Notes: generated from the letters alone by a model not told the origin. A stretch of 64,000 bases of DNA from Pseudomonas sp. Q2-TVG4-2 (GCF_013620795.1 NZ_LGLW01000006.1:62001-126000); one strand, 5' to 3'. Positions 8,552 to 17,373 are shown, counted from the first letter of the stretch. Translations and numbers: made by a program.

Positions 8552-10088
8552 ATCGGCTCAGTTCGACAATCGAGCGGCCGGTCATCTCTCCTGGCACCGG
8601 CAGGCCTAGCAGCGTCAGCATGGTCGGGGCGACGTCGGCGAGCACGCCGCCTTCGCGGATCCGCAGGTTGCGCTTGCCGTAATAGATGAACGGTACCGGC
8701 TCACAAGTATGGGCGGTATGGGCCTGGCCGGTCATGGCATCTTCCATCTGTTCGGCGTTACCGTGATCCGCAGTGATCAGCGCCTCGCCGCCCACTTTGT
8801 CCAGCGCTTCGACGATGCGGCCGATGCATTTGTCCAGACATTCCACGGCCTTAACCGCGGCCTCGAACACGCCGGTATGGCCGACCATGTCACCGTTGGC
8901 GTAGTTGACGATGATCACGTCGTAACGCTGATTCTCGATGGCATCGACAATGCGGTCGGTTACTTCCGGTGCGCTCATTTCCGGCTGCATGTCGTAGGTG
9001 GCGACCTGCGGGGACGGGATGAGGATGCGCTCTTCTCCGGCAAAAGGCTCTTCGCGACCGCCCGAGAAGAAGAAGGTGACATGCGCATATTTCTCTGTCT
9101 CGGCGATGCGCAGCTGGGTCTTGCCATTGTTCGCCAGGTATTCGCCGAGCACGTTGGTCAATGCTTCCGGGGCGAAGGCCGACGGCGCTGGAATGCTTGC
9201 GGCGTATTGGGTGAGCATGACGAAACCGGCCAGCTGCGGCACCCGGGTCCGCGGGAATTCATTGAAGTCTTTTTCGACGAAGCAGCGGGTCAGTTCGCGT
9301 GCCCGGTCGGCGCGGAAGTTCATGAACACCACGGCGTCGCCGTCTTCCATGCGTACCGGTTCACCAATGGTGGTGGCTTTGACGAACTCGTCGCTTTCGC
9401 CGCGCTCGTAGGCGGCGATCAGCCCATCCACTGCGTAGTCGGCGTGGTATTCCGCCTTGCCGTCGACGATCAGGTTAAAGGCCTGCTCGACCCGATCCCA
9501 GCGGTTATCGCGATCCATGGCGAAGTAGCGGCCGACCAGGCTGGCGACGCGGCCCTTGCCCAGGCGGGTGAAGGTGGCCTGCATGAGCTCGATGGAATGC
9601 TGAGCGCTTTTTGGCGGAGTATCGCGGCCATCAAGGAAGGCGTGTAGATAGATCTTTTCAGCGCCCCGCTTGACGGCCAGTTCGGCCATGGCGACCAGAT
9701 GATCCTGGTGGCTGTGAACGCCGCCGTCGGAAAGCAGGCCGAGAATATGCACAGCGTTACCTGCCGCGACGGCCTTATCGACCGCGGCGCAGATGTTCGG
9801 ATTCTCAAAGAAGTCGCCGTCACGGATGGACTTGGTTACCCGAGTGAAATCCTGATACACCACGCGGCCAGCGCCCAGGTTCATGTGACCGACTTCGGAG
9901 TTGCCCATCTGGCCGTCCGGAAGGCCCACATCCATACCGCTGCCGGAAATCAGACCGTGCGGCTGACTAGCGAGCAGGCGATCATAAACCGGTTTGTTGG
10001 CAGCATGGATGGCGTTGAATTCGGGATTGTCGCTGTGTCCGAAGCCATCGAGAATCATCAGTACCAGGGGTTTGGGCGCGGCAGGCAT
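8550..10088 (-). CDS. gpmI: 2,3-bisphosphoglycerate-independent phosphoglycerate mutase
   Basis: GpmI interconverts 3- and 2-phosphoglycerate using Mn ions and a phosphoserine. The 512-residue protein has the first metal site in LMILDGFG, the catalytic serine in [11 protein letters not shown], substrate residues in [11 protein letters not shown] and the last metal ligands in [12 protein letters not shown] start it at the CAT of 10086-10088 ([13 protein letters not shown]). The frame continues 23 codons upstream, but that extension does not resemble the family. It is divergent from the YibN-like gene. Confidence 0.96.
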   Translation of the reverse strand: MPAAPKPLVLMILDGFGHSDNPEFNAIHAANKPVYDRLLASQPHGLISGSGMDVGLPDGQMGNSEVGHMNLGAGRVVYQDFTRVTKSIRDGDFFENPNICAAVDKAVAAGNAVHILGLLSDGGVHSHQDHLVAMAELAVKRGAEKIYLHAFLDGRDTPPKSAQHSIELMQATFTRLGKGRVASLVGRYFAMDRDNRWDRVEQAFNLIVDGKAEYHADYAVDGLIAAYERGESDEFVKATTIGEPVRMEDGDAVVFMNFRADRARELTRCFVEKDFNEFPRTRVPQLAGFVMLTQYAASIPAPSAFAPEALTNVLGEYLANNGKTQLRIAETEKYAHVTFFFSGGREEPFAGEERILIPSPQVATYDMQPEMSAPEVTDRIVDAIENQRYDVIIVNYANGDMVGHTGVFEAAVKAVECLDKCIGRIVEALDKVGGEALITADHGNAEQMEDAMTGQAHTAHTCEPVPFIYYGKRNLRIREGGVLADVAPTMLTLLGLPVPGEMTGRSIVELSR

Positions 10089-10230
10089 GTATCTGGCTCC
10101 TTGCACGAGGGCGCGAAAAATGGCGGCCAGTCTACTGGCTGGCCGGTTTGGCGTCACGATTCGCAGGGTTCAGCCCGGTTGAGGGGCTGTGTATACTGGC
10201 CCGCATTTTATCCCCCGGGTACCCTTATAA

Positions 10231-10644
10231 ATGGTCGCTAACCTGATTGAATTTGTCTCTAACCACTACGTTCTAGTCAGCATCTTTCTGGTGCTGCTGG
10301 TCCTTCTGGCTCTCACCGAGGCGCGAAAAGGCGGCAAGAGCCTGAGCAACCGCGAGCTGACCGGGCTGGTCAATCGCGACGAAGGCGTGGTGTTGGACGT
10401 GCGCGCGAAGAAGGAGTTCGACGCCGGTCACATCGTCGATTCATTGAACATTCCCTACGAGAAGCTGGTCAGCCGATTGGGCGAGCTGGAAAAGCACAAG
10501 GGCAAGACAATCGTTGTCGTCGATGCCATGGGCCAGCACGCCGGAACGGCCTGCCGCGAGTTGCAGAAGGCGGGCCACACTGCCGCCAAGCTGTCCGGAG
10601 GGATCTCCAGCTGGCGCGGCGAAAACCTGCCAGTGGTCAAGTAA
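10231..10644 (+). CDS. Membrane-anchored rhodanese-like protein (YibN type), catalytic Cys absent
   Basis: A 137-residue protein with one transmembrane segment (about 8-27) and a rhodanese-like domain (about 45-135: VLDVRAKKEFDAGHI, LSGGISSWRGENLP). The usual active-site loop starting with Cys is replaced by VVDAMGQHAGTA, so sulfur transfer by the standard route is not expected. The order yibN-grxC-secB is also seen in E. coli, where YibN is an inner-membrane protein reported to interact with membrane insertion machinery. That suggests a link to protein export here too, as an inference. Confidence 0.88.
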   Translation: MVANLIEFVSNHYVLVSIFLVLLVLLALTEARKGGKSLSNRELTGLVNRDEGVVLDVRAKKEFDAGHIVDSLNIPYEKLVSRLGELEKHKGKTIVVVDAMGQHAGTACRELQKAGHTAAKLSGGISSWRGENLPVVK

Positions 10645-10646
10645 CT

Positions 10647-10901
10647 ATGTCTAAAGTCGTCATCTATACCACCGCCTGGTGCCCGTTCTGCATCCGAGCC
10701 AAGAGCCTGCTCGATCGCAAGGGGGTCGGTTACGAAGAGATTCCCGTCGACGGCAAGCCGGCCTTACGCTCGCAAATGGCAGCCAAGGCCGGGCGTACTT
10801 CGGTGCCTCAGATATGGATCGGCGACGAGCATGTCGGCGGCTGCGACGAACTGCACGCGCTGGAGCGGGCGGGTCGGTTGGATGCGCTGCTGCAGGCATG
10901 A
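10647..10901 (+). CDS. grxC: Glutaredoxin 3
   Basis: An 84-residue dithiol glutaredoxin that reduces disulfides with glutathione in the cytoplasm. The active site is Cys12-Pro-Phe-Cys15 in TTAWCPFCIRAK. The cis-Pro segment TSVPQIWIGDEHVGGCDEL binds glutathione. The start ATG is two bases after the stop of the YibN-like gene, and secB follows 84 bases later, so the three form an operon. Length is normal for the family. Confidence 0.96.
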   Translation: MSKVVIYTTAWCPFCIRAKSLLDRKGVGYEEIPVDGKPALRSQMAAKAGRTSVPQIWIGDEHVGGCDELHALERAGRLDALLQA

Positions 10902-10985
10902 TTTGATTCAAGGTCTGCCGGGCAGCCGATCAGTGTCGGCGCTGGCAGGGCTCCCAATCCGATATGCACAACAAGAAGGCTTCAC

Positions 10986-11480
10986 ATGACTGAACAAGCA
11001 AACAACGGCGCGGCGGCTGGTCAGGAAGAGCAAGGCGCGCAATTTTCTCTGCAGCGGATCTATGTCCGTGACCTCTCTTTCGAGGCTCCCAAGAGTCCGG
11101 AAATTTTCCGCCAGGAGTGGAACCCGAGCGTCGCGCTGGACCTGAACACCAAGCAGAAGTCGCTCGAAAACGACTTCCATGAAGTGGTGCTGACGCTTTC
11201 GGTAACCGTCAAGACCGGCGAGGAAGTCGCCTTCATCGCCGAAGTCCAGCAGGCCGGCATATTTCTGATCAAGGGGCTCGAAGCCCAGGCCATGAGCCAC
11301 ACGCTCGGCGCGTTCTGTCCGAACATCCTGTTTCCGTACGCGCGTGAGACCTTGGACAGCTTGGTCACGCGAGGCTCATTCCCAGCGCTGATGCTGGCGC
11401 CGGTGAACTTCGATGCGCTCTATGCTCAGGAAATGGCGCGCATGCAGCAGGGCAGCGAAGCGCCAGCCACTGCTCATTAA
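10986..11480 (+). CDS. secB: Protein-export chaperone SecB
   Basis: SecB holds precursor proteins unfolded and delivers them to SecA. The 164-residue protein has the family core [19 protein letters not shown], followed by [22 protein letters not shown] and the C-terminal [35 protein letters not shown] 10986 gives the usual start with an acidic/Ala-rich leader. The gene ends in tandem stops TAATAA. A strong palindromic repeat lies between it and the convergent quinone oxidoreductase gene. Confidence 0.97.
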   Translation: MTEQANNGAAAGQEEQGAQFSLQRIYVRDLSFEAPKSPEIFRQEWNPSVALDLNTKQKSLENDFHEVVLTLSVTVKTGEEVAFIAEVQQAGIFLIKGLEAQAMSHTLGAFCPNILFPYARETLDSLVTRGSFPALMLAPVNFDALYAQEMARMQQGSEAPATAH

Positions 11481-11506
11481 TAAGGCAGCGGTAAGCTTTA
11501 AGCGAG

Positions 11507-11562
11507 AAGCTGGAAGCAAACAAGGCCTGACTGCCCTTCGGTCCAGCCCATGCTTCCAGCTT
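11507..11562. repeat. Palindromic repeat, AGCTGGAAG family, copy 3
   Basis: Perfect 12-base arms AAGCTGGAAGCA (11507-11518) and TGCTTCCAGCTT (11551-11562) flank a 32-base loop between the convergent secB and quinone oxidoreductase genes. No T-run follows either arm, so it is better seen as a dispersed repeat than as a classical terminator. Confidence 0.8.
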
Positions 11563-11565
11563 GCG

Positions 11566-12543
11566 TTAGCGCACCTTCACGACCAGCTTGCCCACTGCTT
11601 TGCGCTGGGCCAGCGTATTGATCGCTTCTGCGGCCTGTTCGAGCGCGAAGGTCTGCGAGACCAGAGGCTTGAGCTTGCCTTCAGCGTGCCAGGCAAACAG
11701 CTGCTTGAAGTTGGCTGCGTTGTCATGCGGCTGGCGGCGGGCGAAGCTGCCCCAGAATACCCCTACCAGCGAGGCGCCTTTAAGCAGCGGTAGATTCGCT
11801 GGCAGCGAAGGAATGTCGCCGGTCGCGAAACCGACCACTAGCATTCGACCGTTCCAGGCGATGCTGCGGAACGCTTCTTCGAAAAATTTGCCACCGACCG
11901 GATCGTAGATCACATCCACGCCCTGACCATCGGTGAGCTCCTTCAGGCGCTCTTTGAGGCCCGTCTCGGTGTAATTGATCAGTTCATCGGCACCGGCTTT
12001 TCTCGCAACCTCGAGCTTCTCAGCGGTGGAAGCCGCGGCAATCACCTTCGCGCCCATCGCCTTGCCGATCTCCACCGCCGCCAGACCCACGCCGCCCGAT
12101 GCGCCCAGAATCAGCAGAGTTTCGCCCGGTTGCAGATTGGCACGCTGTTTCAATGCATGCATTGACGTGCCATAGGTCATGCTGAACGCAGCAGCAGTTT
12201 CGAAGCCCATCGACGGAGGGACCGGCAATACATTGTCCGCAGGAACGGCGACCTGCTCGGCAAAGCTGCCCCATCCAGTGAGCCCCATCACGCGGTCGCC
12301 TACCTTAAGATGGCGGACACTTTCGCCCACGGCGGCGACTACGCCGGCCGCCTCACCACCTGGTGAAAATGGGAAGGGCGGCTTGAACTGATATTTGCCC
12401 TCGATGATCAGCGTGTCGGGGAAATTGACACCGGCAGCATGCACATCGAGCAGTACCTCGCCTTTTTTGATCTGCGGGCTATCGGCCTGATCGATGACGA
12501 GATTTTCGGCCGGGCCGAATTCTTTGCACAGGACAGCTTTCAT
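11566..12543 (-). CDS. NADPH:quinone oxidoreductase family protein (zinc-free MDR)
   Basis: A 325-residue medium-chain reductase of the quinone oxidoreductase type, using NADPH in the cytoplasm. It begins MKAVLCKEFGPAENL, has GEVLLDVHAAGVNFPD and GGEAAGVVAAVG in the catalytic domain, and the nucleotide loop LILGASGGVGLAAVEIGKAMGAKV. The zinc-ligating cysteines of alcohol dehydrogenases are missing. The frame is open well upstream, but CAT 12541-12543 gives the family N-terminus. The natural substrate cannot be told from sequence. Confidence 0.9.
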   Translation of the reverse strand: MKAVLCKEFGPAENLVIDQADSPQIKKGEVLLDVHAAGVNFPDTLIIEGKYQFKPPFPFSPGGEAAGVVAAVGESVRHLKVGDRVMGLTGWGSFAEQVAVPADNVLPVPPSMGFETAAAFSMTYGTSMHALKQRANLQPGETLLILGASGGVGLAAVEIGKAMGAKVIAAASTAEKLEVARKAGADELINYTETGLKERLKELTDGQGVDVIYDPVGGKFFEEAFRSIAWNGRMLVVGFATGDIPSLPANLPLLKGASLVGVFWGSFARRQPHDNAANFKQLFAWHAEGKLKPLVSQTFALEQAAEAINTLAQRKAVGKLVVKVR

Positions 12544-12720
12544 CGGGTTTCCTTTTGTTGTGAGAGAGGAGGCAATGGGCCGTTTTGAATTCCACCAGTC
12601 TAGAAGTCTGCCCGCATGGCGCAACGAGCATGGCCTGTTCTGATGGCGATACATAAGGCTGGGCTTGGGTCCGTGCCCGGCACTGGTTATGCTGAGCCCT
12701 GTATCCTTTGGAGTTGCCTC

Positions 12721-13143
12721 GTGAAGCGCCTTCTTTTTCTTGTACTCGCCCTCTGCGTGGCGCTGCCTGCTTTGGCGGAAACATCCGAAACCGAAACCGA
12801 AACCGAAACCGATGCGGCTGCGACGAAGACCATCTATTACACGCTGGTGCCTGCGCTGGTCGGTAACTACGGGTCGGAAGGCCGGCTGAAGTATTACAAG
12901 GCCGACATTGCCTTGCGTGTCAGCGGTAATGAGGCGGAGGCGAAGGTCAAGCATCACGAGCCGCTGATTCGCAATCAGTTGGTAATGCTGTTTTCACAGC
13001 AGACCGATGCCAGCCTCGGATCGGTCGAGGCCAAGGAAGCCCTTCGACAGGAAGCGCTCAAGCAGGTGCAGGCGGTGCTTGCCCAAGAGGAGGGCAAGCC
13101 TCTGGTTGACGATCTGCTGTTCAACAATCTGATCGTCCAATGA
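12721..13143 (+). CDS. FliL-like exported protein outside any flagellar cluster
   Basis: A 140-residue protein with a signal segment (MKRLLFLVLALCVALPALA) and a FliL-type domain: YYTLVPALVGNYG, YYKADIALRVSGNEAEAKVKHHEPLIRNQLVMLFS and a C-terminal NNLIVQ. FliL proteins sit at the flagellar motor, but no flagellar gene is near, so this is a divergent paralogue of unknown role. The start is GTG 12721 behind TTTGGAG. Longer in-frame starts from 12616 would place the signal segment internally. A Glu-Thr repeat follows the signal peptide. Confidence 0.75.
   Translation: MKRLLFLVLALCVALPALAETSETETETETDAAATKTIYYTLVPALVGNYGSEGRLKYYKADIALRVSGNEAEAKVKHHEPLIRNQLVMLFSQQTDASLGSVEAKEALRQEALKQVQAVLAQEEGKPLVDDLLFNNLIVQ
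12787..12810 (+). repeat. Hexanucleotide tandem repeat (GAAACC)4 coding for Glu-Thr
   Basis: Four exact copies of GAAACC, encoding (Glu-Thr)4, lie just after the predicted signal peptide cleavage site of the FliL-like gene. The unit length is a multiple of three, so copy-number slippage would change linker length without a frameshift. Confidence 0.85.
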
Positions 13144-13161
13144 TCTGGGGAGAAGAGCGGA

Positions 13162-13611
13162 TCAGCGCATGGCCAGGATGGCGCTCCACTCGCTTTCGCT
13201 GACCGGCATCACCGAGAGACGGCTGCCTTTCTGCACAAGCGGCATCTGTGCGAGGGCCGGCTCGGCCTTCAGTCGAGGCAGCGCTAGCGTGAAGGCGAAG
13301 CGCTCGACAAAGCCGACTTCGACGGCGCTCCAGGGATTCTTCGATTCGCTGGCCTTGGGGTCGTAATAAGCGCTGTCGGGGTCGAGCGCAGCGGGGTCCG
13401 GGTAGGCTGCACTTGTGATGCAGCCGATTCCGGCAATACCCGGCGTCGCGCAGCTGGAGTGATAAAAGAAGAACTGGTCGCCTTCGCCCATCTGACGCAG
13501 GAAATTGCGCGCCTGGTAGTTGCGCACGCCATCCCAGCGGGCGGTGCCAAGTTTATCGAGGTCCTCGATAGAAAATTCGTCCGGTTCGGACTTCATCAGC
13601 CAGTACGGCAT
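13162..13611 (-). CDS. EVE domain protein
   Basis: A 149-residue protein of the EVE (PUA-like) family, starting MPYWLMKSEPDEFSIEDL with the family's WLMKSEP motif. GVRNYQARNFLRQM and FFYHSSCATPGIAGIG follow. EVE domains bind modified nucleobases in DNA or RNA. Some are linked to restriction of modified DNA, while housekeeping versions like this one are widespread with unclear targets. It converges with the FliL-like gene and lies next to the ygfA/zapA region. Confidence 0.9.
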   Translation of the reverse strand: MPYWLMKSEPDEFSIEDLDKLGTARWDGVRNYQARNFLRQMGEGDQFFFYHSSCATPGIAGIGCITSAAYPDPAALDPDSAYYDPKASESKNPWSAVEVGFVERFAFTLALPRLKAEPALAQMPLVQKGSRLSVMPVSESEWSAILAMR

Positions 13612-13804
13612 GGTCTTTGCTCACTGCTGGTACTTGAAAGGGTTCTCAACGCAAATCCGCGACAATCGGTAGCGACGCTGTTTGCGCAGCGCCGAGGCTT
13701 GGCGGAGAATGCCGCGCTTGAGGTTGGCATCGTCGAGTCCGGAAAACCAAAACGATACGGACTTGGCGAAAACGGTTCGCCTGGCAGGGGGAGGCGACAA
13801 AACT

Positions 13805-13954
13805 ATGAAACGCAAGCCAGATATTCTTTGGGTCTTGGTGCTGATTTTCGGTCTCGGCGTTGTGACTACGGGGTATACGCAGGGCCTGTGGGAACGACCG
13901 GACAATGTATCGTCAATGGTTCCGATCAGCCACTCGCAACAGCTTCAGCGCTGA
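13805..13954 (+). CDS. Small single-pass membrane protein, 49 residues
   Basis: A short open frame preceded by a very strong ribosome site (GGGGGAGG at about 13787-13794). The product is basic at the start (MKRKPD), then has one hydrophobic segment of about 17 residues (ILWVLVLIFGLGVVTTG) and a polar tail (WERPDNVSSMVPISHS). I do not recognise a named family. The ribosome site and the orderly membrane topology make it credible. A GGCCGC/GCGGCC hairpin follows the stop. Its 5' region is antisense to nothing known. Confidence 0.65.
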   Translation: MKRKPDILWVLVLIFGLGVVTTGYTQGLWERPDNVSSMVPISHSQQLQR

Positions 13955-13961
13955 GCAGAAA

Positions 13962-13979
13962 GGCCGCAAGGATGCGGCC
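13962..13979. terminator. GC-rich hairpin between the small membrane gene and ygfA
   Basis: Six-base arms GGCCGC and GCGGCC with loop AAGGAT lie in the gap between the 49-residue gene and the convergent ygfA gene. There is no T-run on either side, so termination is uncertain. Confidence 0.35.
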
Positions 13980-14006
13980 CGTAATATCGCACCAAGCTTT
14001 CCTGCT

Positions 14007-14609
14007 TCATTTCGCATACCAACCTTGGTCCGTCACAGTGGCCTGCAGGCTCACATCCCAACTGGCCAAGGGTAGCCGATCGACTTTCTGGCATTCATGG
14101 GCAAGACCTAGGAGTGTCGGTTTGTGACCATTTTTGCGCCTGCCGCGATACGCCAGGCTCCGATCGTAAAAGCCCCCTCCCATGCCCAGGCGTCCACCGT
14201 GCTCGTCGAATCCCACCAGTGGCATAAGTATCAGGTCGAGTGCCCAGATAGGTCGTTGCCGCGCAGGGCGAAAAGCTGGCTCGGCAATACCAAAGCGATT
14301 CGGCGTCAGGCGCTCGTTCGGCATGATTCGTTGAAACACCATGCGGGTGCGCGGCCAGGCGTTGAGTACCGGTAGGTAGGTCGCCTTTCCGCGTCGTTGG
14401 GCTTCGAGCATTAGCGGGCGGGGATCTATCTCGCCATCATTGGGTAAGTACAAGGCGATATGACGGGCACGGCGAAACAGCGGATGCTGAGCCAGCTGTC
14501 GATAAAGTTTCTTGGCGGCCTGGCGTTGTTGGATGGGGGAAAGGTGGCGGCGCGCTTGCCGCAACTGTCGTCGCAGCGCCGGGCGCGAAAGGCCGTTGGC
14601 TACGATCAT
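14007..14609 (-). CDS. ygfA: 5-formyltetrahydrofolate cyclo-ligase
   Basis: This enzyme converts 5-formyl-THF to 5,10-methenyl-THF with ATP. The 200-residue protein begins MIVANGLSRPALRRQLRQARRHLS, with the substrate-binding IALYLPNDGEIDPRPL and the family signature LILMPLVGFDEHGGRLGMGGGFYDRSL. The gene starts a few bases downstream of the 6S RNA, the same ssrS-ygfA arrangement as in E. coli and P. aeruginosa, and is likely expressed by read-through from the ssrS transcript. Confidence 0.95.
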   Translation of the reverse strand: MIVANGLSRPALRRQLRQARRHLSPIQQRQAAKKLYRQLAQHPLFRRARHIALYLPNDGEIDPRPLMLEAQRRGKATYLPVLNAWPRTRMVFQRIMPNERLTPNRFGIAEPAFRPARQRPIWALDLILMPLVGFDEHGGRLGMGGGFYDRSLAYRGRRKNGHKPTLLGLAHECQKVDRLPLASWDVSLQATVTDQGWYAK

Positions 14610-14616
14610 GAAATAA

Positions 14617-14794
14617 GGCTCCCCAGCATGCCGCTGCCAGCGTAGGCCCTTGAACCCGAGAGTTCAAGGTGGCGACTACAGAGTACCTTAAGGCTTTCCG
14701 TCAGGCGGACATGCACACCGGCACTACGTGTAGCCTCCATGGTGTTGCTTATCGGGAGAGGGTCATCGCCGACTGGCGAACATGCCAGGGAGTG
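14617..14794 (-). ncRNA. ssrS: 6S RNA
   Basis: Read on the minus strand, the segment matches Pseudomonas 6S RNA as I remember it. The 5' part has GTTCGCCAGTCGGCGATGA, the middle has GGAGGCTACACGTAGTGCCG and GCCTTAAGGTACTCTGTAGT, then CACCTTGAACTCTCGGGTTC, and the 3' end is GGCATGCTGGGGAGCC. The RNA binds sigma-70 RNA polymerase in stationary phase. It lies between zapA and ygfA, its conserved place. The ends are estimated: the 5' end from the -10 box and the 3' end from the closing stem. Confidence 0.93.
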
Positions 14795-14800
14795 GGCGGG

Positions 14801-14806
14801 ATTATA
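14801..14806 (-). promoter_or_regulatory. Sigma-70 -10 box of the 6S RNA gene
   Basis: A perfect TATAAT on the minus strand (ATTATA on plus) lies about seven bases before the estimated 6S RNA 5' end. The -35 region is weak (GATGAA at 17-base spacing). Confidence 0.7.
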
Positions 14807-14827
14807 ACGCAATCTGCCTGCCGTTCA

Positions 14828-15142
14828 TCAGTTGCCGGAAGGGTTTGGATCGGCGGCCAGCGCGCTGTCGACCCGCTCCAGCAAGGTGCGAACGTGCTCG
14901 CGGGCGCTGTTGGCCTCGGCATCCAGGCGATCATGCTTGTGTAGCAGCTCATGGGTGATGTTAAGCGCCGCCATCACGGCGACGCGGTCAGCGCCGATGA
15001 CTTTGCCGCTGCTGCGAATTTCCCGCATCTTGCGGTCGAGATAATGGGCGGCGCCTTCGAGGTTGCTGCGTTCTTCGGGCGGGCAGGAAATGCAATATTC
15101 CTTGTCCATGATGTGCACGGTAACAGTGTTCGGCTGGGTCAT
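14828..15142 (-). CDS. zapA: Cell division protein ZapA
   Basis: ZapA cross-links FtsZ filaments at the Z ring. The 104-residue protein has the globular N-terminal domain (TVHIMDKEYCISCPPEERSNL, AAHYLDRKMREIRSSGKV) followed by a helical coiled-coil tail (about 60-95). Its start overlaps the end of the upstream ZapB-like gene by four bases (ATGA), so the two division-type proteins are translationally coupled. The 6S RNA gene follows. Confidence 0.94.
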   Translation of the reverse strand: MTQPNTVTVHIMDKEYCISCPPEERSNLEGAAHYLDRKMREIRSSGKVIGADRVAVMAALNITHELLHKHDRLDAEANSAREHVRTLLERVDSALAADPNPSGN

Positions 15143-15348
15143 GAGTCCTGCTCCAGGGCTTTCAGGCGCGAAATCATTGATTCGACCTTCACCCGTGCCA
15201 TTTCGTTCTTTTCAATCAGATGAGCGCGTTCCTCGCGCCACGCCTGTTCGCTGTGAAGCAATAAGCGATTTTGCACCTTGAGTTGCTCGATGCGCTGAAT
15301 AAGCTGTTCCAGCTTGGCGGTCAGCAATTGCAAGTCGGCGTCTTCCAT
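15139..15348 (-). CDS. TIGR02449-family coiled-coil protein (ZapB-like)
   Basis: A 69-residue, almost entirely helical protein (ADLQLLTAKLEQLIQRIEQL then a heptad pattern through ESMISRLKALEQD). It belongs to a small gammaproteobacterial family (TIGR02449) found next to zapA. It resembles ZapB in size and coiled-coil character, and the four-base overlap with zapA supports a role at the division ring, but this is an inference. No membrane segment is present. Confidence 0.88.
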   Translation of the reverse strand: MEDADLQLLTAKLEQLIQRIEQLKVQNRLLLHSEQAWREERAHLIEKNEMARVKVESMISRLKALEQDS

Positions 15349-15471
15349 GGGATTCCCGAGTGAATGGCGCGAGCGTTGGGTAGTCCGGCTTCGATGGTCT
15401 TGGCTCGTATGCCGATGCTAGGATACAGGCCTTCATTCTAGACATTAGCGCCTCCGTGCGCCTAGCTGCCA

Positions 15472-16026
15472 ATGCCCATTCAGAACTCGCCGTATGCTGC
15501 TTTCGCCACCTTGTTGGCCAGCAGTGCCCAACCCGTCACACCCGCCGAGCTGCACGGCCTGTTACTTGGGCGCAGCTACGCCGGTGCCGGTTTCGATGTC
15601 GAGCCCTGGCTGATCGATGCCGCCGAACTGTTCGGTGCCGAGCCCGAGGAATCGGTGCGCCAAGCGCTCATCGGCCTGCAGGAGATGGTCAAGGGTGAGC
15701 TGGCCGGCGACGATATCGCCATCGTTTTGCTGCTGCCCTCCGATGACGCGCCACTCGCCGAGCGCGCGCTTGCTCTAGGCCAGTGGTGTCAGAGCTTCCT
15801 GGCCGGCTTCGGCCTGATCGCCGGCGATCGCGCGCTGAGCAGCGAGGCCATGGAGGTACTGCAGGATCTGGCAGCGATCGCTCAGATTCAGGATTCCTTG
15901 GACGAATCCGAGGATGGCGAAAGCGATTACATGGAGGTCATGGAGTACCTGCGCGTCGCGCCATTGCTGTTGTTTACCGAATGCGCCAAGCCGGTGCCGC
16001 CGACACCCAAGCCCTCCCTGCATTGA
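15472..16026 (+). CDS. UPF0149 (YecA/YgfB) family protein
   Basis: A 184-residue cytoplasmic protein of the UPF0149 family: [16 protein letters not shown] near the start, then [27 protein letters not shown] and [10 protein letters not shown]. It sits directly upstream of pepP (13-base gap), the same ygfB-pepP-ubiH order as in E. coli. In P. aeruginosa, a YgfB homologue was reported to dampen ampDh3 expression and so affect beta-lactam resistance; whether this one does is not shown by sequence. Divergent from the zapA cluster. Confidence 0.92.
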   Translation: MPIQNSPYAAFATLLASSAQPVTPAELHGLLLGRSYAGAGFDVEPWLIDAAELFGAEPEESVRQALIGLQEMVKGELAGDDIAIVLLLPSDDAPLAERALALGQWCQSFLAGFGLIAGDRALSSEAMEVLQDLAAIAQIQDSLDESEDGESDYMEVMEYLRVAPLLLFTECAKPVPPTPKPSLH

Positions 16027-16039
16027 GGAACGTTTGTCC

Positions 16040-17371
16040 ATGACCCGCATCCCGAAGTCGGAATACGCTCGTCGGCGCAAGGCGCTAATGACGGAGATGG
16101 AAGCCAACAGCATCGCCATTCTTCCGGCCGCTCCAATGTACATCCGCAATCGCGACGTCGAGCATATATACCGTCAGGACAGCGACTTTCAGTACCTTTC
16201 AGGCTTTCCCGAACCGGAAGCTGTGATTGCGCTGATCCCGGGCCGCGAGCACGGGGAATACGTGTTGTTCTGTCGTGAGCGCGATCCGGCTCGCGAGCTG
16301 TGGGACGGCCTGCGGGCAGGCCAGGACGGCGCCATTTCGGAATACGGCGCCGACGATGCCTTCCCTATCGGGGATATCGACGACATTCTTCCCGGTCTGA
16401 TCGAGGGGCGTTCGCGGGTCTACTACGCCATCGGCAGCAATCAGGAGTTCGACCATCGGTTGATGGAGTGGATCAATACCATCCGCTCCAAGGCGCGCCA
16501 GGGTGCGCAGCCGCCGAACGAGTTCGTTGCCCTCGACCACCTGTTGCACGACCTGCGTCTGTACAAGTCCGCCAACGAAGTGAAGATAATGAAGCATGCG
16601 GCGCAGATATCCGCCCGTGCCCATGTTCGCGCCATGCAGGCCAGCCGTGCCGGGCTCTACGAGTATCACCTGGAAGCCGAGCTGGACTACGAATTCCGCA
16701 AGGGCGGGGCGAAGATGCCCGCGTATGGCTCTATCGTCGCGGCCGGCAAGAACGCCTGCATTTTGCATTACCGTGAGAACGACGCCGTGCTCAAAGATGG
16801 CGATCTGGTACTGATCGACGCCGGCTGTGAGATCGACTGCTATGCGAGTGACATCACCCGGACGTTCCCGGTCAGCGGCCGCTTCTCCCCCGAGCAGAAA
16901 GCCATCTACGAGCTGGTGTTGGCGGCCAATCAAGAGGCCTTCAAAAACATTGCGCCCGGCAAGCATTGGAACGAGGCGCACGAGGCGACCGTCAAGGTCA
17001 TTACTGCTGGCCTGGTCGAGCTGGGACTGCTCCAGGGCGACGTCGAAGAGCTGATCGCCACGGAGGCCTATAAGCCCTTCTACATGCACCGTGCCGGCCA
17101 TTGGCTGGGCATGGACGTGCATGATGTCGGTGACTACAAGGTAGGCGGCGAATGGCGCGTCTTGGAGCCGGGCATGGCGATGACTGTCGAGCCGGGCATC
17201 TATGTCGCGGCTGATAACCAGGACGTGGCGAAGAAGTGGCGGGGCATCGGCGTACGCATCGAGGATGACGTGGTGGTGACCCGCACAGGCTGTGAAATTC
17301 TCACCGGCAGGGTGCCGAAGACCGTCGCCGAGATCGAGGCATTGATGGCGGCTGCCGCCGAGGTCGCCTAG
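16040..17371 (+). CDS. pepP: Xaa-Pro aminopeptidase P
   Basis: PepP removes N-terminal residues before proline, using two Mn ions. The 443-residue protein has the N-terminal aminopeptidase-P domain (SEYARRRKALMTEM, YLSGFPEPEAVIALIPG) and a pita-bread catalytic domain. Metal ligands lie in LIDAGCEIDCYASDITRTFP, HRAGHWLGMDVHD, TVEPGIYV and GIGVRIEDDVVVT. ATG 16040 is 13 bases after the previous stop; the frame is open further upstream inside that gene. ubiH follows after two bases. Confidence 0.96.
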   Translation: MTRIPKSEYARRRKALMTEMEANSIAILPAAPMYIRNRDVEHIYRQDSDFQYLSGFPEPEAVIALIPGREHGEYVLFCRERDPARELWDGLRAGQDGAISEYGADDAFPIGDIDDILPGLIEGRSRVYYAIGSNQEFDHRLMEWINTIRSKARQGAQPPNEFVALDHLLHDLRLYKSANEVKIMKHAAQISARAHVRAMQASRAGLYEYHLEAELDYEFRKGGAKMPAYGSIVAAGKNACILHYRENDAVLKDGDLVLIDAGCEIDCYASDITRTFPVSGRFSPEQKAIYELVLAANQEAFKNIAPGKHWNEAHEATVKVITAGLVELGLLQGDVEELIATEAYKPFYMHRAGHWLGMDVHDVGDYKVGGEWRVLEPGMAMTVEPGIYVAADNQDVAKKWRGIGVRIEDDVVVTRTGCEILTGRVPKTVAEIEALMAAAAEVA

Positions 17372-17373
17372 TC

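Noticed and set aside
10187..10200. TATACT as a -10 box for the YibN-like gene
   Set aside because: No acceptable -35 hexamer at 16-18 bases, so not listed as a promoter.
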